Shown here one piece after another: positions 43,694 through 52,507 of a DNA stretch of 52,593 nucleotides; position 1 is the stretch's first letter, and every line of letters starts with the position of its first letter. A program made the position numbers and the translations under genes. This DNA comes from CAYZWU01 sp964482235 (GTDB lineage Bacteria; Planctomycetota; B15-G4; CAYZWU01), in NCBI GenBank assembly GCA_964482235.1, contig CAYZWU010000037.1, positions 1-52,593 on the forward strand, written 5' to 3'. Below the pieces are notes generated by a model, which saw only the letters and a program-made list of their open reading frames with translations, had not been told where the DNA came from and made no database searches.

Positions 43694-45472
43694 TCACGAC
43701 CCGCCCCTCTTCAACAGCACCTCCGTGTCGCCCTCCCGCTTCAGGAGAACGGTCGTCCTGGAAAGCACGATCTCCTTGCCGCCTTCCATCAGGAGCTCCG
43801 CCACGAATTCCACCGGCGCCGTCGCCCGGGGGATCCGGGTGAGAACAAAATTCCCCTCGCGATCGGGGAAGCAGGTCGTCGTGTAGTCCGGAGCGCCTTC
43901 GGCCGGGCGCACTCGAACGGTCAGGCGCACCTTGAAAGCCTTGCTGCCCGCCTCGGTGATCGCCGACTCCAGTCCGTCGATTCTTCCCCGCACGGTCGTC
44001 CGTTCGAAGGCAAAGACCTTCCACTCCACAGGCGATGCGGTCCCCTCTTGCGAGAGATCGATCCGGACCTCGGGCGACGCGTCGAGCAGGATGGGACGGC
44101 CCGGCGCCGCCACGGCGATCGTGCGCCTGATCCTGTAGGCGCCCGGCGAGAGCCCGGTGACCAGGAATGAACCGTCCGGGCCGGTTACGACCTCGCCGCG
44201 CGCATCGAGGTTGTTCGTGCCTTCCGCATCCGGCGTCGCATCACCATCCCAGACGACCAGCCGCACATCGGGTACGGGCTTCCCCTGCTGATCGATCACC
44301 TGCCCCTCGATCTTCAGGTCTCCGGCAAGGGGGGCGAAGGCAAAGAGCTGCTCCTGATCGGTCGACAGGGGATCGAGGACCACGGAAAGGGGATCGTGTC
44401 TGGCCCGGCCTTCCGGGGTTCCGTGGACGCGAACCAGGTAGGGTCCGGGAAAAACGGCGTTAAAGCGGACCGTGCCGTCCCCGCGAACGACGGCGCTGTA
44501 AGAGCGCCTCCTCCCGAGGAGTCGCTGACCGGTCTTCCGTGAATCCTCCCGGAGAAGGACAAGATGCCCCTGCGGGGTGACGGCTCCCGGAACAACCACC
44601 CTTCCGACCACGTTCATCGGCTCGGACAGCGGCAGGTCGATCCACACCTCCCGTTCGCCCGGCTTGATCCGCAGCATGGGCCATCGGTCCGGGCTTCGCT
44701 CGGGCGCATTGCTCTCCTTCCAGGGAAGGATGTAGCGTCTGTTCCCGGGACCCCGGTCGAAGAGGAACCTGTAGTCGCCGGGAGCCACGCCCTCGAACTC
44801 GAAGATCCCGTCCGGCCCAGTGGACAGCCTCCTGATGAACCTGCCCTGCATGTTGCAGAGCCCCACGCCGACTCCCTCGAGGGGCCCCCTGCCCATGAGA
44901 TGAGCCTTCCCATGAATCGTGCAAAGGGGTCTGGTGAATCTGATGTCGTAGAGGAACGCCTCCTGCGGCGGAACCTGAACCTGTGCCGGCTCGAACCAGA
45001 GGTCGTGACCCAGCTTCCTGGAGCGGATGTGGGCCGAAACGATGAAGCGCCCCGGGCTGATCCGGACGGCGTACGTGCCGTCCGGCCGGGACTCGACCAC
45101 AGCGGCGGCAAACTGACCTTCACCCTCGGAGTCGATCTCCTCGAAGGAAACCAGCACGCCGGGAAGGGGAGCGTCATCGGGACGGCTCACCCTTCCCTGC
45201 ACGGTCACGAGCCTTGTCTTCTCGTCCTCCCCGCGACCGACCGGCGCGTTCAGCAGAACCCGCTCCGGATCGATTTCCATCGGCTCGACCGCGGCCCCGG
45301 CCTGCTGATTCTCCCCGCCTGAAGCCACGGAAGAATGCTGTTTTCCCGACGAGGAGGATGTGCCGCCCTCGCCCCCGTCCGGGGAATTCCCCGCGAATAT
45401 CAGGTAGGCGGCAAGCGCCACCGCAGCGATGAAAAGCAAGCCGACGCCGATTCCGACTCTGTACCCGCTCAT
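43694..45472 (-). CDS. membrane-anchored protein with carboxypeptidase-regulatory-like beta domains
   Basis: A 592-residue protein. An N-terminal signal anchor (VGIGVGLLFIAAVALAAYLIF, residues ~6-26) is followed by a disordered Ser/Gly/Gln stretch. Four or five transthyretin-like (carboxypeptidase regulatory-like) beta domains come next: VQGRVSRPDDAPLPGVLVSFEE, IHGKAHLMGRGPLEGVGVGL, FEFEGVAPGDYRF, IEGQVIDQQGKPVPDVRLVV and SFLVTGLSPGAYRI. No enzymatic domain is present. Probably a periplasmic structural or adhesion protein. Followed 43 bases upstream on the same strand by nothing further; the SMR-like gene lies upstream. Confidence 0.78.
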   Translation of the reverse strand: MSGYRVGIGVGLLFIAAVALAAYLIFAGNSPDGGEGGTSSSSGKQHSSVASGGENQQAGAAVEPMEIDPERVLLNAPVGRGEDEKTRLVTVQGRVSRPDDAPLPGVLVSFEEIDSEGEGQFAAAVVESRPDGTYAVRISPGRFIVSAHIRSRKLGHDLWFEPAQVQVPPQEAFLYDIRFTRPLCTIHGKAHLMGRGPLEGVGVGLCNMQGRFIRRLSTGPDGIFEFEGVAPGDYRFLFDRGPGNRRYILPWKESNAPERSPDRWPMLRIKPGEREVWIDLPLSEPMNVVGRVVVPGAVTPQGHLVLLREDSRKTGQRLLGRRRSYSAVVRGDGTVRFNAVFPGPYLVRVHGTPEGRARHDPLSVVLDPLSTDQEQLFAFAPLAGDLKIEGQVIDQQGKPVPDVRLVVWDGDATPDAEGTNNLDARGEVVTGPDGSFLVTGLSPGAYRIRRTIAVAAPGRPILLDASPEVRIDLSQEGTASPVEWKVFAFERTTVRGRIDGLESAITEAGSKAFKVRLTVRVRPAEGAPDYTTTCFPDREGNFVLTRIPRATAPVEFVAELLMEGGKEIVLSRTTVLLKREGDTEVLLKRGGS

Positions 45473-45515
45473 CTCTCTCTCTCACAGACAATCACTGATG
45501 TTCGACGACAGGCTC

Positions 45516-45875
45516 TCACGACCGGGGGAGGATCAGGACGAGCCCTGCCAGGATCAGCATCGCACCTGCGATCTGGATCCAGGAAAGGGTTTCGTTCAGG
45601 CAGTATCGCGAGACGATCACCATGATCACGTATCCGGTGCCGACCATGATCGGATAGGCCACCACGAGCGGTATCTTCTGCAGGGCCAGGGTGTAGGACA
45701 GCAGGTTGAGGCCGAAGCAGACGAGACCGCCGATGAAAAGCGGCGACAGGTAGACAGCCATGGCTCCCGCGACACCGTCGTCGCTGTCCGACGAGCGGAC
45801 GGCAGCCATCTTGACCAGGATGTTGGCCGCGGCGTTCAGGATGAGCGCCACGCCCAGGCAGATGTATTCTTTCAT
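45516..45875 (-). CDS. small multidrug resistance (EmrE/DMT)-like transporter
   Basis: A 119-residue four-helix membrane protein. The first helix contains LGVALILNAAANILVKMA, helix 3 LVVAYPIMVGTGYVIMVI (similar to the SMR AYAVWxGxG helix) and helix 4 IQIAGAMLILAGLVLILPRS. Length fits SMR/ArnE-like transporters. The active-site Glu14 of EmrE is not present in helix 1 (Asn13-Ala stretch), so it is closer to ArnE/F-type or undefined DMT half transporters, which flip lipid-linked sugars. Start at 45875 chosen by family length; its ribosome binding site is weak. Confidence 0.75.
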   Translation of the reverse strand: MKEYICLGVALILNAAANILVKMAAVRSSDSDDGVAGAMAVYLSPLFIGGLVCFGLNLLSYTLALQKIPLVVAYPIMVGTGYVIMVIVSRYCLNETLSWIQIAGAMLILAGLVLILPRS

Positions 45876-46134
45876 TCCCGGATTATCAGACCGTTGAGAA
45901 ATCGATGCGGCCCGAAAAGCCCTCTTTCCGGACTCGAAGCCGTCTATCAACGGCCTGTTAAACCTGATGAACGGTGACGCCTGCAACTCTTTTTTCCGCT
46001 CCAACGATTCGAGCCGTCAAAACCTGCCGGGGCGCCCCGGAGGTCGTTCGAACCGAAAAACGCTCATTTCGGAGAGAGCGCACGGCAGGGGAGGCCTGCT
46101 ATACTGAGCAGGGTGTTGGAAGAGGTACGACGAG

Positions 46135-47859
46135 ATGTTGCGCGTCGCTGCGATGAAAACGAACCAATCCTTGATGGGCAGCGCCCTCTGCCTGGCGGTG
46201 ATCGTCGCGGCTGCCCTGGCGGCCTATCACCCCACCCTCGAGAATGGTTTCACCAACTACGATGATGATGATTTCATCATCAACAACAGGCTGATCCGCG
46301 AGATCTCCTGGGAAAATCTGAGGGAATGGTTCTCCTGCTGTCTCGAGGATGCCCAGGGTCCGCTCACCCTGCTCTCCCTGTCCGTGGACTTCCAGATCTC
46401 CCGGCACTTCCATGGAGAGGGCGGCGCGCCCTCCGCTTCGGTCTATCATGCCACCTCCCTCGTTCTCCACGTTCTCTGCTCCCTCATGGTCTACCTGCTC
46501 CTGCGCCGGTTCGGCGCCGGGCGCCTTGGCGGTCTGCTTGGCGCGCTTCTGTTCAGCCTTCATCCCTTGCGCGTCGAATCCGTGGCCTGGGCCTCGCAGC
46601 GAAAGGACGTGCTCTGCGCCTTCTTCTTCCTCCTTGCCATGTTTCTCTACCAGGGATATCTCCTGTCGAACTCGGTCCGGAGGCTCGCTTTCTGTCTCGC
46701 TGCGTTCTTGCTGGCTCTGGGATCGAAGCCGATGGCTGTCTCCTTCCCCCTGGTCATGCTGCTGCAGGACTTCCTGGACGGGCGACGGATCTCGAAGCGT
46801 CTCCTTCTCGAGAAGGCGCCCTTTTTCCTGCTTGCCGCCGCGGTGGCAGCCGCCACCCTGATGGAGCAGGAGAAATCCATGCCCCTTGCCGGCAGCCTGG
46901 ATCTCCTGTCGAACCTGTTGATCGGAGTGCGAGGTCTCGCTTTCTACCTGCTGAAGACGGTCTGGCCCGCGGCGCTTTCCGCCTTCTATCCCTACCCGCC
47001 GAGCATCTCGCTCCTCGATCCGGGGATCCTGGCGTCCATCTTTGCCGTTGCCCTCGCGGCGGTTCTTGTCTTTCGCTTTCGAAAGAGATCGCCTGTTGCC
47101 GTTTTCTGCGCGCTCTTCTTCCTCTTCACCCTGCTGCCTGTTCTCAAGATCGTCCCCGTGGCCGATATCGCCGCCGCGGACCGGTACACCTACATCCCCT
47201 CCTTCGCCGTCTCCCTGGCGGCTGCCTGCCTCTTCGAGCGGCTGCTCGAGCGCAGCGGCCCTGGAAGCAGAGCTGCCGCGGGAGCCTTCGTCGTGCTCGG
47301 CACGGTGCTCGTGCTGCTCGGCCTGGCCACGCACTCGCGCGTCAAGGTCTGGAAGGATTCGATCTCGATCTGGGAAGACGTCCTTCAGAATCATCCTGAT
47401 GAAGCGAAGGCCCACTTCAATCTCGGTCTGGCATACCGGGTGTCCGGCAACAGCGAGAAAGCGCTCGAACATTACCGGGCTGCCATCGACAGCGATCCGC
47501 GCCATGCCGGTGCGTACAACAACATCGCCTTCATCAAGAGGATCGAGGGAGACTTCGAATCAGCCGAGACGTTCTGCCGCCAGGCGATCGAGAGGAATCC
47601 GGAGATGTGGGAAGCCCACCTGAACCTCGCCTACATCCTCATCTGGAACGAGTCGGGCCGCTTCGGGGAAGCCTTGAGCGCCGCGACGAGATCGCTCGAC
47701 CTGAATCCCGGTTCCGACTTCGCCTGGTTCGCCAGGGGGCTCGCCCTCTTCTATCTCGATCGATGGGACGAGTCGACCCGATGCCTCGACCGCGCCGTCT
47801 CTCTCGAGCCGGGCTGGGAGAAGGACGTGAACGCGGTCAAGTCGTTGATGAAAAAGTAG
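46135..47859 (+). CDS. TMTC-like polytopic membrane protein with C-terminal TPRs
   Basis: A 574-residue protein with about ten membrane segments and three to four C-terminal TPRs (LGLAYRVSGNSEKALEHYRAA and following). The loop after the first helix (FTNYDDDDFIINN) and HPLRVESVAWASQRKDVL are hallmarks of a family that includes eukaryotic TMTC O-mannosyltransferases and many bacterial TPR membrane proteins. The DDDD run would match the GT-C donor-binding acid pair. Probably a glycosyltransferase acting on exported proteins or glycans. The start at 46135 is preceded by GAGG; ATG at 46153 is an alternative. Ends at a hairpin terminator. Confidence 0.78.
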   Translation: MLRVAAMKTNQSLMGSALCLAVIVAAALAAYHPTLENGFTNYDDDDFIINNRLIREISWENLREWFSCCLEDAQGPLTLLSLSVDFQISRHFHGEGGAPSASVYHATSLVLHVLCSLMVYLLLRRFGAGRLGGLLGALLFSLHPLRVESVAWASQRKDVLCAFFFLLAMFLYQGYLLSNSVRRLAFCLAAFLLALGSKPMAVSFPLVMLLQDFLDGRRISKRLLLEKAPFFLLAAAVAAATLMEQEKSMPLAGSLDLLSNLLIGVRGLAFYLLKTVWPAALSAFYPYPPSISLLDPGILASIFAVALAAVLVFRFRKRSPVAVFCALFFLFTLLPVLKIVPVADIAAADRYTYIPSFAVSLAAACLFERLLERSGPGSRAAAGAFVVLGTVLVLLGLATHSRVKVWKDSISIWEDVLQNHPDEAKAHFNLGLAYRVSGNSEKALEHYRAAIDSDPRHAGAYNNIAFIKRIEGDFESAETFCRQAIERNPEMWEAHLNLAYILIWNESGRFGEALSAATRSLDLNPGSDFAWFARGLALFYLDRWDESTRCLDRAVSLEPGWEKDVNAVKSLMKK

Positions 47860-47916
47860 AGGACCGATCTTCGCCGGATCCCGTAAAAGAAATCCCGGCT
47901 CCGATCGGTCCTTTTC
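47860..47916 (+). terminator. rho-independent terminator with long loop
   Basis: AGGACCGATC pairs with GATCGGTCCT (10 bp) and is followed by TTTT. A second smaller stem (GCCGGGA type) can form within the 33-base loop. It starts one base after the stop codon of the TMTC-like gene. Confidence 0.65.
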
Positions 47917-47958
47917 TGATCGACGCGCTGCAGCGCGTTCTTTCAGCAATGGTCCTGG

Positions 47959-49734
47959 CTAGTTCGCCAGCGTCAACGCCACGGCGGCGGATGCGTTCGT
48001 GGGATCGTACGGGCTGCTCACGTAGGTGAAGAACGCCATGTAGAAGGTCCTGCCGGCAAAGGATGGGATGTTCGGAATATCGAGCACCGCCGAGGCATGG
48101 CCGCTCCCGTCGAGACTTCCATCCCAGCCGGGAAGCTTGCCCACCGTTCTATTGAAGAGGCTGTCCCTGCCGAGGGGGAAGAACATGCTGTTCGGGAAGG
48201 TGAACCCGGTGTTCTCCCACGACACGGCGTTCATGAACTGCTGCCCGGCGCCGGCCGGCCAGTCGAAGTCGAGGTCCAGCGTCTCCCCGAGCGCCACGCG
48301 GCCCGTGACGGAGAGGGCCGGCTCGGTACCGAGCTGCGTCTCCAGGACAGTGGATTCGCCGGCCGTGACGGTGACCGGCACGGTGCGCGGCGAGTAGCCG
48401 GCAGCGGAGAAGGTCACGTTGTAGCTGCCTGCAGGCAGGAAATAATGGAATCGGCCGAAATCCCCGCCGCTCTGTCGGAGATCGCCCTCGGGGTAGGTCA
48501 AACCGGAGACGGCGATGTCCGCATCGATGGGGACGCCGGTCCCGGCCTCGGTGACGTGACCGTAGAGAGGAATCTCGTGGTCGATGAACCACTGCACGCC
48601 CGGCCAGATCAGCTGCGCCTCGGCGACGGCCGAGTTGAAGGAAGGCTGAAAGTCGGTGTGCGTCTCCACGAGAAAGGCAAACGATCCGAGCTCGTTCAGC
48701 TCCCACTGGTAATGCTCACCCTCGGCGGAGGGCTTCCGCTTCCAGCCGTTGTAGCCGAGCTGCTGGGAAAAGGTCGTTGCCTTCGAGGAGTACCAGCTCT
48801 CGATCGCCGACGGCATGGAGGATGTCTGGTAGTAGGTGTAAAGCACCTCGCGGCCGTAGCTGTGGAAATCGAGGACCTTGGTGAAGCGGCGATCGCGCGC
48901 CCAGTCGAGCATGGTCTGGGTCTCTTCCTCGGAAGCGGGGGAAGGCCCCTTGTAGGTGTCGCTGCTGTAGGAGGTGCTTCCCGAGTAGGGTCCGTACCAG
49001 CCGTAAGGATAGTTGCGGTTCAGGTCGATGCCGTAATAGCCGCCGGGGAGAGGCTTCCTGTTCTTCCGCCAGTAGTCGTAGGTGGTCCAGCAGTAGACGA
49101 GGCCGTCCGGATTCCACACCGGCGCGATCCAGATCTCGTTCTCGTCGATCCAGCGCGTGATGTCGGGATCGGAGCCGTAGCCGGTGAGGAGCTGGTCGAT
49201 GATGTAGAGCGCCAGCTCGGGAGTCACGATTTCCCGGGCATGATGGCAGCTCACGATGAGGATGGTCGGTTCGTCCTCGTCGCTCTGCACGTTGTCCGAT
49301 ATCTTGAGCGCCTGCATGGGCCGCTCCTCGTAAGTCGAGCCCGGTCCGAAGGACTGTCCCAGGTTCACGTTCTTCGCAATGGAAGGATAGTTCGTTTGCC
49401 AGTCCGCCAGCATGGCCAGGATGGTGGGAAAATCCCTGTAACCCGATGGAATGGAGTCGCCGCCGATCCCGGAACGGCCGATGACCTGAACGTCGAGACC
49501 GAGGGCTGTCAAACGGTCGAGCTCCTCCTGCGTGGCAATCACTCCCACGGTGCCTTCAACGGGATCGCGTCCCGCCACATCGAATCCCGCGTGATCGAGG
49601 GCTCTCATCAATCCGACCGTGTCGGGATAAGATATCTTCGCATGGAATCCCTCCTCCTGCGCTGAAAAGGCAGCTGAGGCGAGAAGCCCTATGAGAAGCA
49701 CCGGTACGACAAATGAGCTGATATTCTTCTTCAT
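47959..49734 (-). CDS. exported M14 zinc carboxypeptidase with C-terminal beta domains
   Basis: A 591-residue exported metallocarboxypeptidase. Signal peptide MKKNISSFVVPVLLIGLLASAAFSA; a prodomain-like region to about residue 105; the catalytic domain with SCHHARE (zinc ligands His and Glu, HxxE), GIDLNRNYPYGW, LDFHSYGREVLY (third zinc ligand) and FLVETHTDFQP (catalytic Glu); then a carboxypeptidase regulatory-like domain (GHVTEAGTGVPIDADIAVSG). The tail is a jelly-roll-like segment. It would trim C-terminal residues from proteins outside the cytoplasm. The start at 49734 has GAAGGTG eight bases upstream; the longer frame reaches 49782. Confidence 0.9.
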   Translation of the reverse strand: MKKNISSFVVPVLLIGLLASAAFSAQEEGFHAKISYPDTVGLMRALDHAGFDVAGRDPVEGTVGVIATQEELDRLTALGLDVQVIGRSGIGGDSIPSGYRDFPTILAMLADWQTNYPSIAKNVNLGQSFGPGSTYEERPMQALKISDNVQSDEDEPTILIVSCHHAREIVTPELALYIIDQLLTGYGSDPDITRWIDENEIWIAPVWNPDGLVYCWTTYDYWRKNRKPLPGGYYGIDLNRNYPYGWYGPYSGSTSYSSDTYKGPSPASEEETQTMLDWARDRRFTKVLDFHSYGREVLYTYYQTSSMPSAIESWYSSKATTFSQQLGYNGWKRKPSAEGEHYQWELNELGSFAFLVETHTDFQPSFNSAVAEAQLIWPGVQWFIDHEIPLYGHVTEAGTGVPIDADIAVSGLTYPEGDLRQSGGDFGRFHYFLPAGSYNVTFSAAGYSPRTVPVTVTAGESTVLETQLGTEPALSVTGRVALGETLDLDFDWPAGAGQQFMNAVSWENTGFTFPNSMFFPLGRDSLFNRTVGKLPGWDGSLDGSGHASAVLDIPNIPSFAGRTFYMAFFTYVSSPYDPTNASAAVALTLAN

Positions 49735-49837
49735 GGGAAGCACCTTCATTCTGAAGTCTGAAATGAGCTGGTATCGTGGCATCAGGCTTTGATCAACTTA
49801 CTGATTATTATAGATAACTAGGCTGAAAAAACCAGGG

Positions 49838-49875
49838 GGAACAAAAAGAGGCGGCCCGGTCAGGGCCGCCTCTTG
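49838..49875 (-). terminator. rho-independent terminator of the candidate selenoprotein gene
   Basis: A perfect 12-bp stem (AAGAGGCGGCCC / GGGCCGCCTCTT) with a five-base loop. On the minus strand it is followed by TTTTTGTT, 50 bases after the stop of the gene at 49927-50682. Confidence 0.88.
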
Positions 49876-49926
49876 GATCAACATGATATAGGTGTCTTGG
49901 GTGCCTGGTCAGGGCTGTTATCTCGG

Positions 49927-50682
49927 TTATTTCTTGGAAACCAGCTTCTTGTCCAGATCGAGAGCTTCCTTCTCGGCCGCCTTCAGCTGCTCCTCCTTCT
50001 GCTTGAGGGCATCCAGCTCCGCTGTAGCCTTATTCCTCTGCCTCTTGTCGCTCTGCTTGGTGCGGCTCAGCTTGTTGAGGACGAGGCTCTTGCGGGCGTC
50101 GATCTTCTCCTGCTCCTTCCGGAGCTTGGCCACCTTGGACACCACCTTGTCCAGGTTCGTCTTGTAGACCTTGGCAACGGCTTTCTTGAGGCACGAGTAG
50201 AGAGCCGACGACTTGGGCATTCCGGTGGCCTTGGCGATCAACGCACCCTTGTGGAAAATGAAAAAGCCGGGGCCTTTCTGTTTGCCGAGCATCTTCAACA
50301 ACTTCTCGTCCTCGTTGACCGTCTTTGCCTGCACCATGTAGCAGTCAAAGACCTTGACGCCGATGATGAGTTCGTCCTTGCTGAGCTGGGACTCTTCCCA
50401 GGTTTTCATCTTCTTGGCCAGCTTTGGATCTTTCAGGGTGACATAGATGAGAACCGGCGTCACGGCTTCCTCGAGCTCTTTCAGCTCCTTACCGCGATTC
50501 ATGGTCTCGATCAGGGAAACAGCCTGCCTGGATGAAAAACCTTCCTTGAAGTCGGCAACCTTTGCCGCTGGCGAACACGCCGCACCCCGTCACCCGGCCT
50601 CGGCCGGATTGAAGTCGGCAAGAAGCAGAGATACAACACCTGCAAACAGAACGAGAAAGAAAAAGCGCCTATCTTTGACCAT
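49927..50682 (-). CDS. candidate selenoprotein: exported thioredoxin-fold-like protein with Sec at mature position 2
   Basis: A 251-residue frame with one internal UGA at codon 31 (50590-50592). From ATG 50682 (GGAG nine bases upstream), codons 1-29 make a signal peptide (RRFFFLVLFAGVVSLLLADF, cleavage site AEA). The mature protein would start Gly-Sec-Arg-Gly-Ala-Ala-Cys. The remaining 220 codons are open. Residues ~45-175 look like a thioredoxin-fold domain (VTPVLIYVTLKDP, GPGFFIFHKGALIAKATG), but the usual CxxC after the first strand is missing; residues ~175-251 form a Lys/Glu-rich coiled coil. So the N-terminal Sec/Cys pair may be the redox centre. A perfect 6-bp hairpin follows the UGA. 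Without Sec, translation could begin only at an internal ATG (50502) with no good ribosome binding site and no signal peptide. A mutated pseudogene is possible. Confidence 0.65.
50553..50567 (-). promoter_or_regulatory. candidate bacterial SECIS hairpin
   Basis: The stem CGGCAA/UUGCCG (6 bp, perfect) with loop AGG spans +23 to +37 after the UGA, inside the usual distance window, and has G in the loop. A second, nearer stem (GGCG-UGUU-CGCC, +9 to +20) could stack below it. Less like fdhF than the first candidate. Confidence 0.5.
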
Positions 50683-50796
50683 GGTAGAACACTCCATCAG
50701 ACACCGAGTTATTCCTTGTACACCTGTAGGATACTGAATAATTATTATATCGAACAGTTTAGGAAAGGTTACGTCTTAAAAAGACTGCCGTTAGTG
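50683..50796 (-). promoter_or_regulatory. AT-rich leader with TATAAT, probable promoter of the candidate selenoprotein gene
   Basis: On the minus strand, GATATAATAATTATT lies about 60 bases upstream of the ATG at 50682 in an otherwise GC-rich neighbourhood. The hexamer TATAAT is perfect; no clear -35 at 17 bases. Confidence 0.4.
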
Positions 50797-51120
50797 TTAT
50801 TTGCGCTTTTCCAGCATCTCGCAGCACTCGAAGACCTCAAAGAGCTCCCTGACCTGCATGGCTGTTACTTTTTTCTCTATCTCCTTTTTGAGAAGCTTTT
50901 TCTGAAGATTGTAACGTTGATCGATCCGGCTGAGTTTCCGCACGGCGAGAACGGTTCCCGCGCCTTCGCGAATGGTGCCGCCCTTTTCCAGATAATCGAG
51001 ATGAGCCGTCCAGTCGCCCCTGAAGGCCGTCAGGTTGATCAGCAGAGTGGTGGCCTCCCTGGTATTCAACGCCGGATCGCCCTCTTTTTCTTGCGGGTTG
51101 TTGTTGTTCCGGACTCCCAT
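50797..51120 (-). CDS. small charged helical protein, unknown function
   Basis: A 107-residue hydrophilic protein, probably cytoplasmic and mostly helical. It has a NNNNPQEKEGD N-terminus and a long heptad-like basic/acidic helix near the end (IDQRYNLQKKLLKKEIEKKV, then RELFEVFECCEMLEKRK). No family recognised. The start at 51120 has AGGAGG nine bases upstream, so the gene is real. It lies 66 bases after folE on the same strand and upstream of the candidate selenoprotein. Confidence 0.65.
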   Translation of the reverse strand: MGVRNNNNPQEKEGDPALNTREATTLLINLTAFRGDWTAHLDYLEKGGTIREGAGTVLAVRKLSRIDQRYNLQKKLLKKEIEKKVTAMQVRELFEVFECCEMLEKRK

Positions 51121-51186
51121 GATTCCGATCCTCCTTCGCATTCAGGACGGCTGATGCCGGATCGGGTTACAGGCCGGCCGGAATCG

Positions 51187-51750
51187 CTACCTGAGCAGGT
51201 TCAGGAACTCGGTCCTCGTGGCTGATTCCGTCCGGAAGCTGCCGAGAACGGATGACGTGGTCATCACGGAGTTCTGCTTTTCCACTCCGCGCATCATCAT
51301 GCAGAGGTGGCGGCACTCCATCACGACGCCCACTCCCTCGGCATCCACGGCATCCATGACCTCGCGGGCAACCTGGGCGGTCAGGCGCTCCTGGATCTGG
51401 AGCCTCCGGGCGTGGCAGTCGACGATTCGCGCCAGCTTGCTCACCCCGAGGACCTTGGTCGTGGCGATGTAGCCGATGTGGCAGCGCCCGTAGAAGGGCA
51501 GCATGTGGTGCTCGCAGAGGCTGTAGATCTCGATATCCCGGGCAATGATCATGTTGTTGGCTTCCGCCTCGAAGACGGCGTTGTTGATGATCTTTCCCGG
51601 ATCCTCGCGATATCCGCTCGTGAGAAAGGAGTAGGCGGCGGCGACCCGCTGCGGCGTCTTCTCCAAGCCTTCGCGATCGGGATCCTCGCCGATCTCGACC
51701 AGCAGTTCACGGATCAGGGCAGCCACCCTCTTCTCATTGATTTTACCCAT
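51187..51750 (-). CDS. folE: GTP cyclohydrolase I
   Basis: A 187-residue GTP cyclohydrolase IA. It converts GTP to 7,8-dihydroneopterin triphosphate, the first step of folate/pterin synthesis. Zinc ligands are in SLCEHHMLPFYGRCHIGYI (Cys, His) and in CRHLCMMMRGVEKQNSVMTT (second Cys); DPDREGLEKTPQRVA at the N-terminus is standard. Length matches the family. The start overlaps the end of the upstream SDR gene by eight bases, indicating a pterin operon. Confidence 0.96.
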   Translation of the reverse strand: MGKINEKRVAALIRELLVEIGEDPDREGLEKTPQRVAAAYSFLTSGYREDPGKIINNAVFEAEANNMIIARDIEIYSLCEHHMLPFYGRCHIGYIATTKVLGVSKLARIVDCHARRLQIQERLTAQVAREVMDAVDAEGVGVVMECRHLCMMMRGVEKQNSVMTTSSVLGSFRTESATRTEFLNLLR

Positions 51751-52507
51751 AAACAGATCCTTTCAGGTGCCGCCCGCCGTCCACGTAGAGGGCCTGGCCG
51801 GTGACGAAACCGCTCCTTATCAGGAAGAGGACCGCCTCTGTCACGTCGTCCAGGCAGCCTGTGGTGTTCAGAAGGGTCGAGGGAGCCAGCCTACGGAGGT
51901 ATTCCTCATCCTTGCCCGCAGGAGGCAGGATCAGGCCGGGCGCCACGGCATTGACGCGGATGCGCGGGGCGAACTCGATGGCCGTCAACCTGGTAAGCGA
52001 GTAGAGCATCCGCTTGCTGAGATGATAGGCCAGGTGATTCCGGTCGTAATCGGTGATGCGTGCATCGAGGAGATTGATGATGACGCCTTCCCTCCCCTGC
52101 CGGGCGAAGGAGCGCGACAGAAGGAGGGGAGCCAGGGCATTGACCTGCACGTTGAGGTCGAGATCGGCCGGCGTCAGGTCGGCCAGCTTTCCTTCGGGAA
52201 AGATCGACGCGTTGTTGACGAGAAAGTCGACGGGGCGGCCCGCCGTCTTGGCGGCTCTCTCCACGAGGCTCTCCGTCGCCTTCGAGTCCTGAAGGTCGGC
52301 CTCGACCGTCCAGGCCTCGGCACCGCGGCTGCGCACCCTATCGCCCGTCTCCTGGGCGCCGCTTCGCGACGTGTTGTAATGCACCACGAGATCGGCACCT
52401 GCGGTTGCCAGGGCCACGGCCACCGCGCGGCCGATCCTGCCGCCCGCACCGGTAACAAGGGCGGTCTTTCCGGCAAAAACAAGCGATTCCTGTTTCTTGC
52501 TGCGCAT
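51743..52507 (-). CDS. short-chain dehydrogenase, pteridine/dihydromonapterin reductase-like
   Basis: A 254-residue classical SDR. The cofactor motif TGAGGRIGRAVA (~residues 17-28), VNNASIF and the catalytic YHLSK (Tyr-x3-Lys) are present. The LLDARITDYDRNHLAYHLSK context resembles FolM/PTR1-type pterin reductases, and the overlap with folE supports a role in reducing dihydropterin or dihydrofolate. The DGGRHLKGSVYG end is intact. I chose ATG 52507 with GAGG eight bases upstream rather than the GTG at 52516. Confidence 0.85.
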   Translation of the reverse strand: MRSKKQESLVFAGKTALVTGAGGRIGRAVAVALATAGADLVVHYNTSRSGAQETGDRVRSRGAEAWTVEADLQDSKATESLVERAAKTAGRPVDFLVNNASIFPEGKLADLTPADLDLNVQVNALAPLLLSRSFARQGREGVIINLLDARITDYDRNHLAYHLSKRMLYSLTRLTAIEFAPRIRVNAVAPGLILPPAGKDEEYLRRLAPSTLLNTTGCLDDVTEAVLFLIRSGFVTGQALYVDGGRHLKGSVYG

